Positions 10,855 through 23,087 are shown, numbered from the stretch's first letter. The stretch is 64,000 nt of DNA from Adiantum capillus-veneris (GCA_014529385.2 CM043969.1:15623446-15687445), one strand, 5' to 3'. Numbers and translations are program-made. Notes: a model not told the origin generated them from the sequence alone.

Positions 10855-12676
10855 GTCATAAAATCTAATATCTAATATCTAACCAACCCAAATGAGTTTC
10901 TCATATTAAACCGATCACTTAATGTGGGAGAATAAACGGGAACAAGGGTTAAGATATAGACATGTGCTTATAGATCTATCTCAACACGGGCCAATGGTAA
11001 AGGGGCCCAAATGAGAGCTGGTCTATCAAAGAGCAAGGCTAACCAATGGATCATAAGACCTCCAATGGGTTAGCTTCATTGAAGACCTCCAATAATGTGT
11101 GTAAAAGTCCTTTGACCTTAGGTAAGCAAGGGCTGAGCTTGAGGCGGGAACCTGACCCATCGAGGTGCTTGTCTTACTTGTCATGCTTGATGACTGAGGT
11201 GCTTGAGGTGCTTGATGATTGAGGTGCTTGAGATGCTTGAGTTGCTTGATGATTGAGATGCTTGAGGTGCTTGACATGCTTGAGATGCTAGGGTTGCACT
11301 TGAGGTGAGAACCCAGCCCAAGCTTAAAGTGCTGAACGGCCAAGCTTGTGGTGGGAACAGGGCCTATGCATGAGGGGCTTGAAGTGTCAAAAAGTCAAAT
11401 ATTCAATCCCTACAAGAAGGGGACGAGCCCTACATGAGGGGGGATGAGAGAGAACACCCACACACTCACACTAGGCATGCATGGTACAAAGAAAGCAGAA
11501 GGGACACTTGTTAAGTTCCTCCTCATGTTGCCCTCATGGTGTGCTTCAAGCCTATTGGTTGGCCACCCAAGGGCTCCAATGATATTTTAGGAGATTTAAT
11601 CAATTGATTTTTCATTTATCAAGTCCTCCCTCTCAAAGGGGAAAGGGGGACACTTGTCCCAAGCCTACCCTTTCTACTTGTAATGCCTCCTGCTTGTGAT
11701 TGGCTAGGCCTGGAGGGGTCCAATGAGCTTCAAGCATGAGCTACAAGGGGGGGTGACCCAAGAAATCTAGGGGGTTACTTAGGGGGTATACTCACCCACA
11801 CACACCCACAAACACTCTCATTGTGTGCTATGCAAAGTGCAAGAGCTCCCTCTCCTTCTCCAAGCAAGTAGAGGTTGAGATACTACACCAACACTCTTGG
11901 CTATGATTTTCTAGGCCTGGAGGGGCCCAATGAGCTTCAAGCATGAGCTACAGGGGGGGGGGGGGTCGACCCAAGCAAGCTAGGGGGTTTCTTAGGGGGT
12001 ATACTCACCCACACACACTCACAAACACTCTCATTGTGTGCTATGCAAAGTGCAAGAGCTCCCTCTCCTTCTCCAAGCAAGTAGAGGTTGAGATCCTACA
12101 CCAACACTCTTGGCTATGGAGTACAAATCCAACCAAGATCCATGCTTCAATGCTTAAGCTTGCCATCTCCTTTTTCTTCATTACTATACTATTATGTATG
12201 CTAGTAATGATAAGTGAGGAACTAATTCTTTCTCCTACGAAATGTTTCTTCTTCCTCTTCCCTACCCTCATTCCCTGCTAGCTCTCTCCACCTTTGAAGG
12301 TGTTTGAGGTCTTGGGACTGAGGCTTGGGATAGTTAAAGCTTTCGTCAAGTTCATGCTATGCTTGTGATGCATGAAGATTTCCATCTTCATTGCATCACC
12401 TAGGTCACAACGAACACAAAGATTGTATTGTAACAAGTCTCTCTCAATGGGAGAAGTCATAATACAAATGCTTATTGGAGGGGGGACCGGCTCCGCATAA
12501 ATCCGGTCCTCAATTGTTGTCATGTTCTCTAAATTCTCTCTCTTGCAAAAGTATTGTTCATGCCAAGTTAACTAATTGCTATGACTATGTTGCTATCTTC
12601 AATTATGTTCACCCGCTATGCTCACAAAGTCATTTTTCAAAAATACTCTCAAGTTAAATAGGCCAATTCCATTACA
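10855..12676 (+). repeat. Element A 3' LTR with internal 207-bp duplication
   Basis: 1822 bp. Compared with the 5' LTR it carries a direct tandem duplication: 11706-11912 is repeated at 11913-12119, from AGGCCTGGAGGGG to CTTGGCTATG. The second copy has a run of 13 G at 11953-11965. The GAGGTGCTTGA minisatellite (about 11160-11290) is also longer than in the 5' LTR. Confidence 0.88.
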
Positions 12677-12681
12677 TTGTT

Positions 12682-12872
12682 TAGACTACATATCACCACA
12701 AACCATTAATTATGTAGTTCTTCAACTAAATGAATGCTTTTATAGAATAAAAATATGTGGGTGATATTTGGATCTTTAAAGAAAATAAAATGTATTGCAT
12801 TGTATATGTGTTGTTTTTCTATAGTTGAAAAGGAGAGAGTTAATAAATGCAGTTGGTGTTTATCATACATGT
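12682..12872 (-). repeat. P450 intron fragment of the duplicated copy
   Basis: Matches 23853-24022 in the intron of the intact P450 (shared phrases ACTACATATCACCACAAACC and AAAAGGAGAGAGTTAATAAA). It is the piece of duplicated intron caught between elements A and B. It ends in CATGT (12868-12872), the target duplication of element B. Confidence 0.88.
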
Positions 12873-14463
12873 TGTCATAATAATCAATATCTAATTCTCC
12901 TAAATGATTTTCTCATATTAAACTGATCATTTAATGTGGGGAAGTGCCAAGGGAGAAAAAGCTAGAATATTGGTTAAGCTAGCAGACCGGCCACAGTAGG
13001 GATCCAAAGGAGGGAAAATAGGGATCCAAAGGGGGGGCCATCTGCAAAAGAGCCATGTGCAACAATGGGCTAAAAAGACCCTAAGGTTCAGTCCATTAAG
13101 ACTTCCAAAATGCTAAGGTTCCAAAATTCAAAGGTTGTGTCCAAAGGTCAACCCTAGGGAAAATTGGATGCTTTGTGTGTGCCCTAAAAGTCTTTGCACA
13201 TCCCTACATGGGAGGGGGCGAGCCCCAAAGGTAGGAGATGAGAGAGAAAGCCACACACACACACACACAGGCTCCCTTTACACAAAGGGAATGAGGGACA
13301 CATGTCAGCTCCCTAGGCCAGATGCCCACAAGGTGTGCCCAATTCCTATTGGAAGACCCTTGAAGTTGACCAATGAGAATTAAGCTAGAGTAAATGTAGT
13401 TTAATTAATTTTAAAACATTTAATAAAAGAAACCAATGAGAATTAAGTCTCCTATAAGACTATTGGGCAGTCTCCCAAAGGGTCCAATGAGCATTCAGAA
13501 GCCCCATGGCTTGCCTGATTTCTATTGGCCAGGAGGCAAAGGGGTCCAATGAGAGTTTAGCTTAATTATTTAATTACGTAAAGCTCTCACAAAAGGGGAA
13601 AGGGGGACACATGTCAGAAGGCTATCACTTATGCTGCTTAATACCCATTGGCTTGACTTGGGGAGGTCCAATGAGGCAAAAGCCAGACCAAATTAGCAAC
13701 AAGGGCTCGCCCAAGAGAGAGAGGGGGCTGATTTTTGTTGGGCATTGACACACACACACTCACACTTGACCATGTGTGAAGGAAGAATACTCTATCTCCT
13801 CCCAAGCTTTAATGGAGAGCTCATCACCTACTCCAAGCTTGTGAGATAGAAGCCTACATCAACACTCTCTTGGCATGTGGATGCAAATCCAACCAAGAGC
13901 CAAGCTTCAATGCATGCTCATCTCCTCTACCAAGCTAATTATTAAGCTAAGCTATGCTAATATGAGTGATTATGTGAGGAGATGTACATCTTTCTCGTAA
14001 GATACTCCTTCTTCCTCTCAATCTACTCTCATACCCTGCTAGCTCTCACCATCTTCCAAGGTGTGTGAGGTCTTGGGTCTGAGAACGGGGATAATTCAAG
14101 TTGTGTTTGATTAAGTGTTTTGCTTGGTGTATGAAGCTTCCATCTTCATTGCACTAGCTAGTCTTGAAGGAACACAAAGAATTGTATTGTACAATTCTCT
14201 CTTGATGGGAGAAACCATAATACAAAGCCTTTTGGAGGGGGGACCGGCTCCATGCAAATCCGGTCCTCAATTGTTGTCAATAGCTTAATTTCTCTCTCTT
14301 TTGAGAGTATTGTTGATGTTATCTAACTAGGTGTTATGATTTTTGTTGCTCTCTCCACCCAAGCACTCTTGTAATTCTCATTAGGAATCTATTCTAATGA
14401 AATGCCCACTATGTTCATGCTAATTTCCGCTACACATAAGTTATTAGGCCATTAAATGTTACA
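12873..14463 (+). repeat. Element B 5' LTR
   Basis: 1591 bp, TGTCATAATAATC...AATGTTACA. It carries a CA tract near 13252-13270 and a cluster of CCAAT and ATTGG cores (13348-13672). No convincing TATA box was found. By eye it differs from the 3' LTR at about ten positions, plus CA-repeat length. Confidence 0.93.
13348..13672. promoter_or_regulatory. Cluster of paired inverted CCAAT boxes in the LTR
   Basis: Nine CCAAT cores lie in 325 bp on the two strands. Four are ATTGG (13348, 13462, 13524, 13647), each followed by CCAAT starting 22, 22, 22 and 21 bp later (13370, 13484, 13546, 13668). One more CCAAT lies at 13433. The right half of each module usually reads GGTCCAATGAG. The same modules occur in element C and in element A, with 22 and 21 bp spacing in A. 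CCAAT boxes are NF-Y sites in plants. A role as LTR enhancer is inferred. Confidence 0.6.
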
Positions 14464-14464
14464 T

Positions 14465-14482
14465 TGGTATCAAAGCTCTAGG
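14465..14482 (+). promoter_or_regulatory. Element B primer-binding site
   Basis: TGGTATCAAAGCTCTAGG starts one base after the LTR end. It matches the complement of the plant initiator-Met tRNA 3' end (TGGTATCAGAGC...) at most early positions, so that tRNA probably primes minus-strand synthesis. Confidence 0.8.
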
Positions 14483-14638
14483 TTTCTCTTTTCTTGCTCA
14501 AGAAGGGAGGTCCTCAAGCTAGCTACAAATGGTTGGTATTATTAATTGCCTGTGAGTAAGTAGAATAGGGATTTTTCAGCCTTGCAGTGCGCATGCCTTT
14601 GTGCAGTTAACGGGGCATCACCGTCGAGAGCTATGGTC

Positions 14639-14686
14639 TTAATAGTGGAGTCCTACAGGGCTTGCCTACGGCTTAACCACTATTGA
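14639..14686 (+). promoter_or_regulatory. Conserved leader hairpin, element B
   Basis: Stem TTAATAGTGG with CCACTATTGA (10 bp including one G-U). The inner loop has GCC-TAC-GGC. It lies 195 nt before the gag ATG. Relative to element A, one stem pair is G-C instead of A-T. Confidence 0.55.
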
Positions 14687-14880
14687 GCTATTAGAAGATT
14701 GACAGGAGCCAGTGCTGTTTTGGTGTCGAAAGACCCTCTCTTCTATTCCTTGCAATTAATGGTATTCGAGCTGCGGGTACAGTAGCTTGAGTGCTTTTTC
14801 TAAAGGGGTAAAGAGGAGTAGCAACTAGGGCTTGAAGTGCCAAAGTATACCTAAAAAGTTTACACCTAAAAGTTGTTAGA

Positions 14881-17800
14881 ATGGCTGACAATAGTAAAGA
14901 GAGTGAAATTAATGTTGATAACTTTGATTTTGCTCATGAGCAAGCTACTAATGATGCTTCAATGCTTGTGAACTATCTTGTTTCTAGGCTTCAACAAGCC
15001 ATGGGCAATCCATCTCTCCAAAGTGAAGTGCAACGGCAGCTCCGTGCTCACGGGATTCTTCAAGCTCATCACCATGACGAGAGAACACCTAGGAAGCCTC
15101 CTTGTGAGACTACCAAAAGAGGTCTCTCTCCGATTCGGGAAGAAGAAGAGAATCCATATGAAGGGCTCAAGAATTTACTTCTTGATGATGCATCTCCTTC
15201 CCAAAGGAGAACTCAAGAGCCTCCACCGAAGGAACGAGAAAGAAGCGAGTCTCCCGCCACCTACGCGGAGATGGCTCCACGAAGACGGTGGGCTAAACGC
15301 TCTCCGTCACCACCAAAGCGGAGAAGACCATCGTATTCTTCTCCTCACCACAATTCAAAGAGGGATGATAAAAAGCAAGAGAAGAAAAAGGTGAGAAAGA
15401 GGACACCCTCTTCTCCATCTTCTTCATCCTCTTCCTCTTATGAAAGCTATGGTGAAGACGACAAAGATCAAGACAAGAAAAAGGCGAGAAAGAGGTCACC
15501 CTCTTCTCCACCTTCTTCAAATTCTTCACCTTTTGAAGAAAGTGATGGTGCAACTTTTGAACCATCAAAAAGAAGAGGCCATAGGAAATCCTATGCCGCA
15601 TGGAAGAGGTCGTCCAAGCTGAAGAAATTCAAAGAGGGAGGGAAGAGCATCTCTTTCCTTACCTATGATGGCACCTTCGGTGCTACGGACAAAGTCTTGG
15701 CCTTTATCCAGCAATTCGATGCGGCGTTTGGAGATGAGGGCTTCACGGAGTCCTCTAAGCTACGCCATGTAGCTATGCACTTTCAAAAGTCCGCCAGACA
15801 ATGGTGGTCTAGCCTACGAGCCAACGGTGAAGCTCCACGAACATGGAAGGCTTTAAGAGCTTCCATTATGAAGCAGTTTTTGGCCACCGATGCCAAAGAC
15901 AAAGTACTCACCGAATGGCGAAGCTTAAAGCTCTCTCCCAATGAATCCATCCACAAATATGTAGACAAGTTTTGGGACCTACAACTCAAAGCCACTGTCT
16001 TCAAAAAGTTGGATTTTGGAGAGCAAAAGCAACAATTTTGTGCGGGCTTAACCGAAGAAATGGCGGAGTATGTCAACTCCCAAAGGCCACGTACCATATC
16101 GGCGGTAATACACCATACTATGGTGGCCTCTCGAATCAATTTCCAAACGGGGGGTAAAAGAAATAACAAGCCCCCGGAAAACAAGGGTTCCAATGAGCCT
16201 AAGGGGAAGGACAATGTCCAAAAGTCTCCTAAGGGAAATTCCAACAAAGCTAAAGAGAAGGGAGTTTACAAAGGAAAGAATAAACTCTCTCCTGAAGAGC
16301 TTGAGTGTTATCGTAAGGATAACCGGTGTTTCAAGTGCGGCGACCAAGGGCATGCGTACCGCGCTTGTCCCCAAAAGAACAACCGCCAAGATCCTCCTAG
16401 AGCTTCTTTGGTTGAAATCCAAGAGGAGGAGACTCACCAAACTCACCACAAAGGATCTCCTCTATGCCATGCTTGGGGAAAGGTAAGAGAACATGATGCT
16501 TTTATTCTCTTTGACCCAGGTTCTACTCACAATTTCATAGCTATGGAGTTAGCCACCAAGCTAGGCATACAATCCTACGAGATGGGAGATATCCTACCCG
16601 CAGACAGTGCCTTCAAGGGGCAAGAAGCTTCAGTCACTCCCTTAATCGGGAAATTGAGGCTTCATGTCCAAGGCTATGTGGACAAAGAGGACTTCTTTAT
16701 CTCTCCTCTCAAGCATGAGGATGTAATCCTAGGGTCACCTTGGTTTGACCGCCTGGCTGCCGATGTTAAATTTCCTGAAAGGAGAATCTCCTTTAAGTTC
16801 AGGGAAAAAGACATGTATATAGATGCTAAGGAGATGGGTAACACCATCCCCATTGTACATACACCAGCTTTCAACAAGTCAATAAAGAGCTCTATTTCCG
16901 TGTACATGATTTTTGTTAAAGATTCTCAAAATGAACCTAATGCTTTAGCAAAAGAAAATAAAAGCAACCAAAAGGAATTAGAGTTATCCAATTTTCTCAA
17001 GGGGTTTCAAGATGTTTTTATTGACGACATCCCTTGTGAGCTACCTCCTAAACGAGGTAATGATGACCATGCAATTGAACTTCTTCCAGGAAGTTCACCG
17101 CCTAACAAACCTCCTTATAGAGTTTCTCAAGCTCAACAAGAGGAGATTATGCGGCAAGTGCATGAGTTAGTTGAGAAGGGCATGGTTAGGCCTAGCTCAT
17201 CTCCATTTTGCTCACCTGTGCTATTAGTGCAAAAGAAAGACGGCACATATCGTATGTGTGTCGACTATAGAGCACTAAATAGGATCACTATCAAGAATAG
17301 GTTTCCCGTTCCACGGGTAGAAGACCTATTTGATAAGCTACAAGGATCTCCCTACTTCAGTAGGATTGACCTAAAAAGTGGCTATCATCAAATAAGGATA
17401 GTTGATCAAGACATTGTAAAGACCGCATTTCATACTACATTTGGTCTTTACGAATACATTGTCATGCCTTTTGGCTTGACCAATGCACGAGCCACATTCA
17501 ACCGCTTGATGGAGAAGCTGTTCAGGCCTCATCGAACCTTCACTGGAGTGTTCTTTGATGATATTATCATCTACTCTAATTCATTGGAGGAACACAAGCA
17601 ACACCTCCAGGTAATATTTCAAGTTTTAAGAGAGAATAAACTTTATGTTAATCGAAAGAAAAGTGAATTTTTCTTGCAAGAGATTCAGTATTTAGGTCAC
17701 ATTATCTCTCAAGATGGCATCCAAATGGATCCATCCAAGTTAGAGGTAATAAAAGGATGGCCTAAACCAAGGAATCTTCATGAACTAAGAAGCTTTATAG

Positions 17801-19830
17801 GTATGTGTGCATACTATAGACGCTTCATAGAAAAGTTCTCACAAATTGCGGGACCATTACATGATCTAACAAAGAAAAGTGTTAGGTATACATGGTCTGC
17901 TAAGGAGAACAATGCTTTCGAAAAGCTTAAAGAAAAGCTTATCTCTCAACCTGTGCTTACACTACCGGATCTCTCAAAACCATTTGAGGTCCAATGTGAT
18001 GCTTGTGGTGATTGCCTTGGAGCTGTTTTGCTCCAAGAAGGGCACGCCATAGGCTATGAGAGTCGAAGGCTCGACCCTGTTGAGCAAGCTCTAGGCATAT
18101 ATGAAAAGGAACTCCTTGCAGTTCTACATGCCTTAGACTCATGGAAGCACTATTTATTGGGGACTCCTTTCATTCTACGAACGGATCACCAAAGTCTTAA
18201 GTACTTCATGACACAGACCAAGCTCTCCGACAAACAAATGAGGTGGGCAAATTTCCTTTCGCAATTTCATTTTCATATTGCTCACATTGCTAGCAAGCAT
18301 AATCAAGTAGCAGATGCACTCTCAAGACGACCGAGAGTGAATGCGGTTTCCATAGCAACTCACAATGATTTATCTTCAATGATAGACGAGTATGCTATTG
18401 ATCCCGATTTTAGAGATGTGATTTCAGCCCTTGCATTAGGGAAGAAAGAAGAACCATTTACTTTACAAGATGGTTATCTTCTCTATGGCAATAGACTATG
18501 CGTTACTAACTCACTACGTGAGAAAGTAATGTATGAATCTCATGCTCCACCTTATGCGGGGCATAGAGGGATTCAGTCTACCTTAAAGGGAATTGAAACA
18601 TATTTCTATTGGCCTACCATGAAAGTGAACATACAAGAATATGTTTCCAAATGTGTGGTATGCCAAAAGACAAAATTTGATAGAGGGAAGCAACTTGGGT
18701 TGCTTCAACCCTTGCCAATCCCTAATTCACCATGGGAGAGCATATCCATGGATTTTATCTTTGGATTGCCTAAGTCTATCCATGGGAATACGGGAATATG
18801 GAAGATAGTAGACAGGTTCAGTAAACAAGCTCATTTTATACCTGTCAAAAAGACTATCAAAGCCCATCAAATGGCAACCCTCTTCATTTCACAAATTTTC
18901 AAGTACCATGGCTTGCCCATGTCCATAGTGTCGGATAGAGATCCTAGAATGACCAGTAATTTCTGGAAGGGTCTCTTTGAGAATTTAGGAACAAGGCTAA
19001 ACTTCTCTTCGGCCTATCATCGATAAACTGATGGCCAAAGTGAAATAGCTAACCTAACCATTCTCGATCTACTAAAAGCCTATGTAACGGAAGTAGATCA
19101 AAGATCCCAATGGGAGAAGTACTTACCCTTAGTAGAGTATGCTTACAATAACACTGTACATACTTCCACAGGAAAAGCACCTTTCGAGGTAATTGAGGGA
19201 AGATCAAAAAGTCCCTTGCTACTTAAGGTACATGGGAAGACCTTTGCTGCAGATGAGTATAGCCGAGACCTACAAGAATCTTTCCAAAAGATTAAGGATG
19301 CTATCTCTATCTCACAGCAAAGGCAAAAGGCTGCTGCTGACAAGCACAGAAGAGCCCAAGCCTTTAAAGAAAACAATTGGGTCTTGTTAAAGTTTCCCAA
19401 GGCTTGATTAAGGCACACGACGGGCAAGAATCCTACGGGCCACCAAAAGTACTATGCTAAACTAGCAAAAAGGTACTATGGTCCCTTCCAGATTCTTAGG
19501 CCAATCAATGAGATGGCCTATCAACTTAAGTTGCCCAATCATTGGCTCATACACAATGCTTTTCATGTGAGCCTATTAAAGCCTTACAAAGGAGAGCCAC
19601 CTCAAGAACCAACTATTGAAGACCCACCGGAGATCGAGGACCAAGAGGAGGTGCTGCAGCCCGAGTCCATTCTCCGACATGAAGACAAGGTATTAAGAGG
19701 CGGTAAGACTATCCGACGATATCTTATTAAGTTTAAGAATTATCCTTTCGAAGATGCTATATGGATGCAAGGCATACAATTAAAGGATAACCTAAACCTT
19801 GTCAATGCTTACAATGCTTCCCAAGAGTAA
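14881..19830 (+). pseudogene. gag-pol: Element B gag-pol polyprotein with two premature stops
   Basis: A single frame of 1649 codons plus a terminal stop. Gag occupies residues 1 to about 530: an Arg/Ser-rich linker (about 75-230), a capsid region, and a CCHC knuckle CFKCGDQGHAYRAC from residue 483. The protease motif DPGSTHNFI starts near 545. RT covers about 720-960 with the catalytic VFFDD at about 890-894. RNase H follows (Asp near 1040; TDHQSLKYF). Integrase has HRGIQ, CVVCQ, SMDFIFG and SDRDPRM. The frame is cut at 19024 (TAA inside the HPQTDGQ motif, which loses its PQ) and at 19405 (TGA for Arg). Reading resumes in frame after each stop and ends with the chromodomain-like segment (about 1590-1640). 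It was probably active until recently and is now defective for integrase. Confidence 0.93.
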
Positions 19831-20186
19831 GCAAATGTACAAAATGTTAAAAATGAACAAAATTTTTGTCTTATAAGACTCTCTTTTTCTTTATTTGTTC
19901 ACAAAAATGAAGTAGTATGCATGCTTAGATCAAGTTTGTGGAGACGACGTCACCCAAACACCAAGTAGAGCTTGTCACTCTACTATGGAAGACTGATAGG
20001 ACTAATGTGCAGACATGATTGCGGCAGCCTCAGGCTCTCAAGCGCCAAATGGACTAGTCATCCATTATGGAATGATGTCGTAGGGTAACATAGGGATCCT
20101 CTACCCACTAAGAAAAGGACTCATGAATATGCTTTATCTTCTCTACACCATAGTCGAGGATGACTATGATTTCAAGAGAGAGGTAA
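19831..20186 (+). other. Element B 3' untranslated region and polypurine tract
   Basis: 356 bp of non-coding sequence conserved with elements A and C. The final AAGAGAGAGGTAA (about 20174-20186) is the likely plus-strand primer. Confidence 0.75.
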
Positions 20187-21774
20187 TGTCATAATAATCA
20201 ATATCTAATTCTCCTAAATGATTTTCTCATATTAAACTGATCATTTAATGTGGGGAAGTGCCAAGGGAGAAAAAGCTAGAATATTGGTTAAGCTAGCAGA
20301 CCGGTCACAATAGGGATCCAAAGGAGGGAAAATAGGGATCCAAAGGGGGGGCCATCTGCAAAAGAGCCATGTGCAACAATGGGCTAAAAGACCCTAAGGT
20401 TCATCCCATTAAGACTTCCAAAATGCTAAGGTTCCAAAATTCAAAGGTTGTGTCCAAAGGTCAACCCTAGGGAAAATTGGATGCTTTGTGTGTGCCCTAA
20501 AAGTCTTTGCACATCCCTACATGGGAGGGGGCGAGCCCCAAAGGTAGGGGATGAGAGAGAAAGCCACACACACACACACAGGCTCCCTTTACACAAAGGG
20601 AATGAGGGACACATGTCAGCTCCCTAGGCCAGATGCCCACAAGGTGTGCCCAATTCCTATTGGAAGACCCTTGAAGTGGACCAATGAGAATTAAGCTAGA
20701 GTAAATGTAGTTTAATTAATTTTAAAACATTTAATAAAAGAAACCAATGAGAATTAAGTCTCCTATAAGACTATTGGGCAGTCTCCCAAAGGGTCCAATG
20801 AGCATTCAGAAGCCCCATGGCTTGCCTGATTTCTATTGGCCAGGAGGCAAAGGGGTCCAATGAGAGTTTAGCTTAATTATTTAATTACGTAAAGCTCTCA
20901 CAAAAGGGGAAAGGGGGACACATGTCAGAAGGCTATCACTTATGCTGCTTAATACCCATTGGCTTGACTTGGGGAGGTCCAATGAGGCAAAAGCCAGACC
21001 AAATTAGCAACAAGGGCTCGCCCAAGAGAGAGAGGGGGCTGACTTTTGTTGGGCATTGACACACACACACTCACACTTGACCATGTGTGAAGGAAGAATA
21101 CTCTATCTCCTCCCAAGCTTTAATGGAGAGCTCATCACCTACTCCAAGCTTGTGAGATAGAAGCCTACATCAACACTCTCTTGGCATGTGGATGCAAATC
21201 CAACCAAGAGCCAAGCTTCAATGCATGCTCATCTCCTCTACCAAGCTAATTATTAAGCTAAGCTATGCTAATATGAGTGATTATGTGAGGAGATGTACAT
21301 CTTTCTCGTAAGATACTCCTTCTTCCTCTCAATCTACTCTCATACCCTGCTAGCTCTCACCATCTTCCAAGGTGTGTGAGGTCTTGGGTCTGAGAACGGG
21401 GATAATTCAAGTTGTGTTTGATTAAGTGTTTTGCTTGGTGTATGAAGCTTCCATCTTCATTGCACTAGCTAGTCTTGAAGGAACACAAAGAATTGTATTG
21501 TACAATTCTCTCTTGATGGGAGAAACCATAATACAAAGCCTTTTGGAGGGGGGACCGGCTCCATGCAAATCCGGTCCTCAATTGTTGTCAATAGCTTAAT
21601 TTCTCTCTCTTTTGAGAGTATTGTTGATGTTATCTAACTAGGTGTTATGCTTTTTGTTGCTCTCTCCACCCAAGCACTCTTGTAATTCTCATTAGGAATA
21701 TATTCTAATGAAATGCCCACTATGTTCATGCTAATTTCCGCTACACATAAGTTATTAGGCCATTAAATGTTACA
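20187..21774 (+). repeat. Element B 3' LTR
   Basis: 1588 bp, nearly identical to 12873-14463. Observed differences include CGGTC/CGGCC, CACAAT/CACAGT, AAGTGG/AAGTTG, GACTTT/GATTTT, TATGC/TATGA and AATAT/AATCT, plus one base in a poly-A run and the CA-repeat length. The CCAAT module cluster is retained at about 20660-20985. Confidence 0.93.
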
Positions 21775-21790
21775 CATGTGTGTTTGCAAG

Positions 21791-22218
21791 TGTTGGAATT
21801 AGGGTTGTAGAGAAACACACACAGCTTGGAGAAGACGAAGGAAGCTGAAGGCACACAATAGAGAGTGTGTTACTTAGTGTGGAATGGAAAGATAGATAGC
21901 CCTAGAGAGATCCCCCTTGGCGTGATGCGGTGAACGAGAGATGGCACATGAGTAAAGGGAAGTGCCATGCCCTGAGGACAAGATCAGTCCACAAAGGGAA
22001 GTAAGCCCAAAGCTTTGCGGAAAGCTTCAAGCTTCTCACGAGACAATGCCTTTGTGAAAAGATCTACAAGGTTTTCCTATGCAATGGAAAGATAGATAGC
22101 CCTAGAGTGATGGGCGTATATACAATGCACGGGGGAAAAAAACCTCCTAAAGAGGGAAAAAATGTCCCGGCGGTCCTAGTGTGTTCACACATATCACTAC
22201 CACATGTATATGGTAACA
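21791..22218 (-). mobile_element. Internally deleted Ty1/copia element
   Basis: A 428-bp insertion in the duplicated P450 intron, flanked by GCAAG at 21786-21790 and 22219-22223. On the minus strand it starts TGTTACC and ends TTCCAACA. It contains one short 5' LTR-like part, the last 30 codons of copia pol, and a second LTR-like part. The phrase CTAGGGCTATCTATCTTTCC occurs twice (about 21889-21910 and 22088-22110), once in each LTR remnant. The empty site is visible in the intact P450 intron near 24039-24047. Confidence 0.82.
21984..22076 (-). pseudogene. C-terminus of Ty1/copia polyprotein
   Basis: Thirty codons plus a stop, beginning ENLVDLFTKALSREKLEAF. This matches the conserved end of plant copia RNase H regions (N-x-A-D-x-x-T-K-A-L-x-R-E). 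It is all that remains of pol and has no start codon of its own. Confidence 0.82.
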
Positions 22219-22223
22219 GCAAG

Positions 22224-23087
<864 letters not shown>

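Larger units (their letters stand above)
2095..12676 (+). mobile_element. Element A: old Ty3/gypsy LTR retrotransposon
   Basis: The element begins TGTCATAAAATC and ends CCATTACA. It is flanked by 5-bp target duplications TTGTT at 2090-2094 and 12677-12681. The empty site can be read in the second P450 copy near 23849-23856, which confirms insertion into the duplicated intron. The order is 5' LTR, leader, gag, protease, RT/RNase H, integrase and chromodomain-like tail, 3' LTR. The reading frame has many stops and indels. It belongs to the same family as elements B and C but to a distinct, older branch: LTR and protein differences are much larger than between B and C. A small LTR element (5911-7581) is nested after the protease region. 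Confidence 0.93.
12873..21774 (+). mobile_element. Element B: young Ty3/gypsy (chromovirus-like) retrotransposon
   Basis: 8902 bp, with CATGT target duplications at 12868-12872 and 21775-21779. The LTRs (1591 and 1588 bp) differ at roughly ten positions by eye, so insertion is recent. The primer site is TGGTATCAAAGC (initiator-Met type). One long gag-pol frame, two premature stops, a chromodomain-like tail, a polypurine tract and the 3' LTR follow. The domain order protease-RT-RNase H-integrase is that of Ty3/gypsy. The clade within chromoviruses was not determined. Confidence 0.95.

Noticed and set aside
14691-14891. Minus-strand ORFs repeated at 14691 and 52345
   Set aside because: They recur only because elements B and C share the leader sequence. 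They run antisense to the leader hairpin region.
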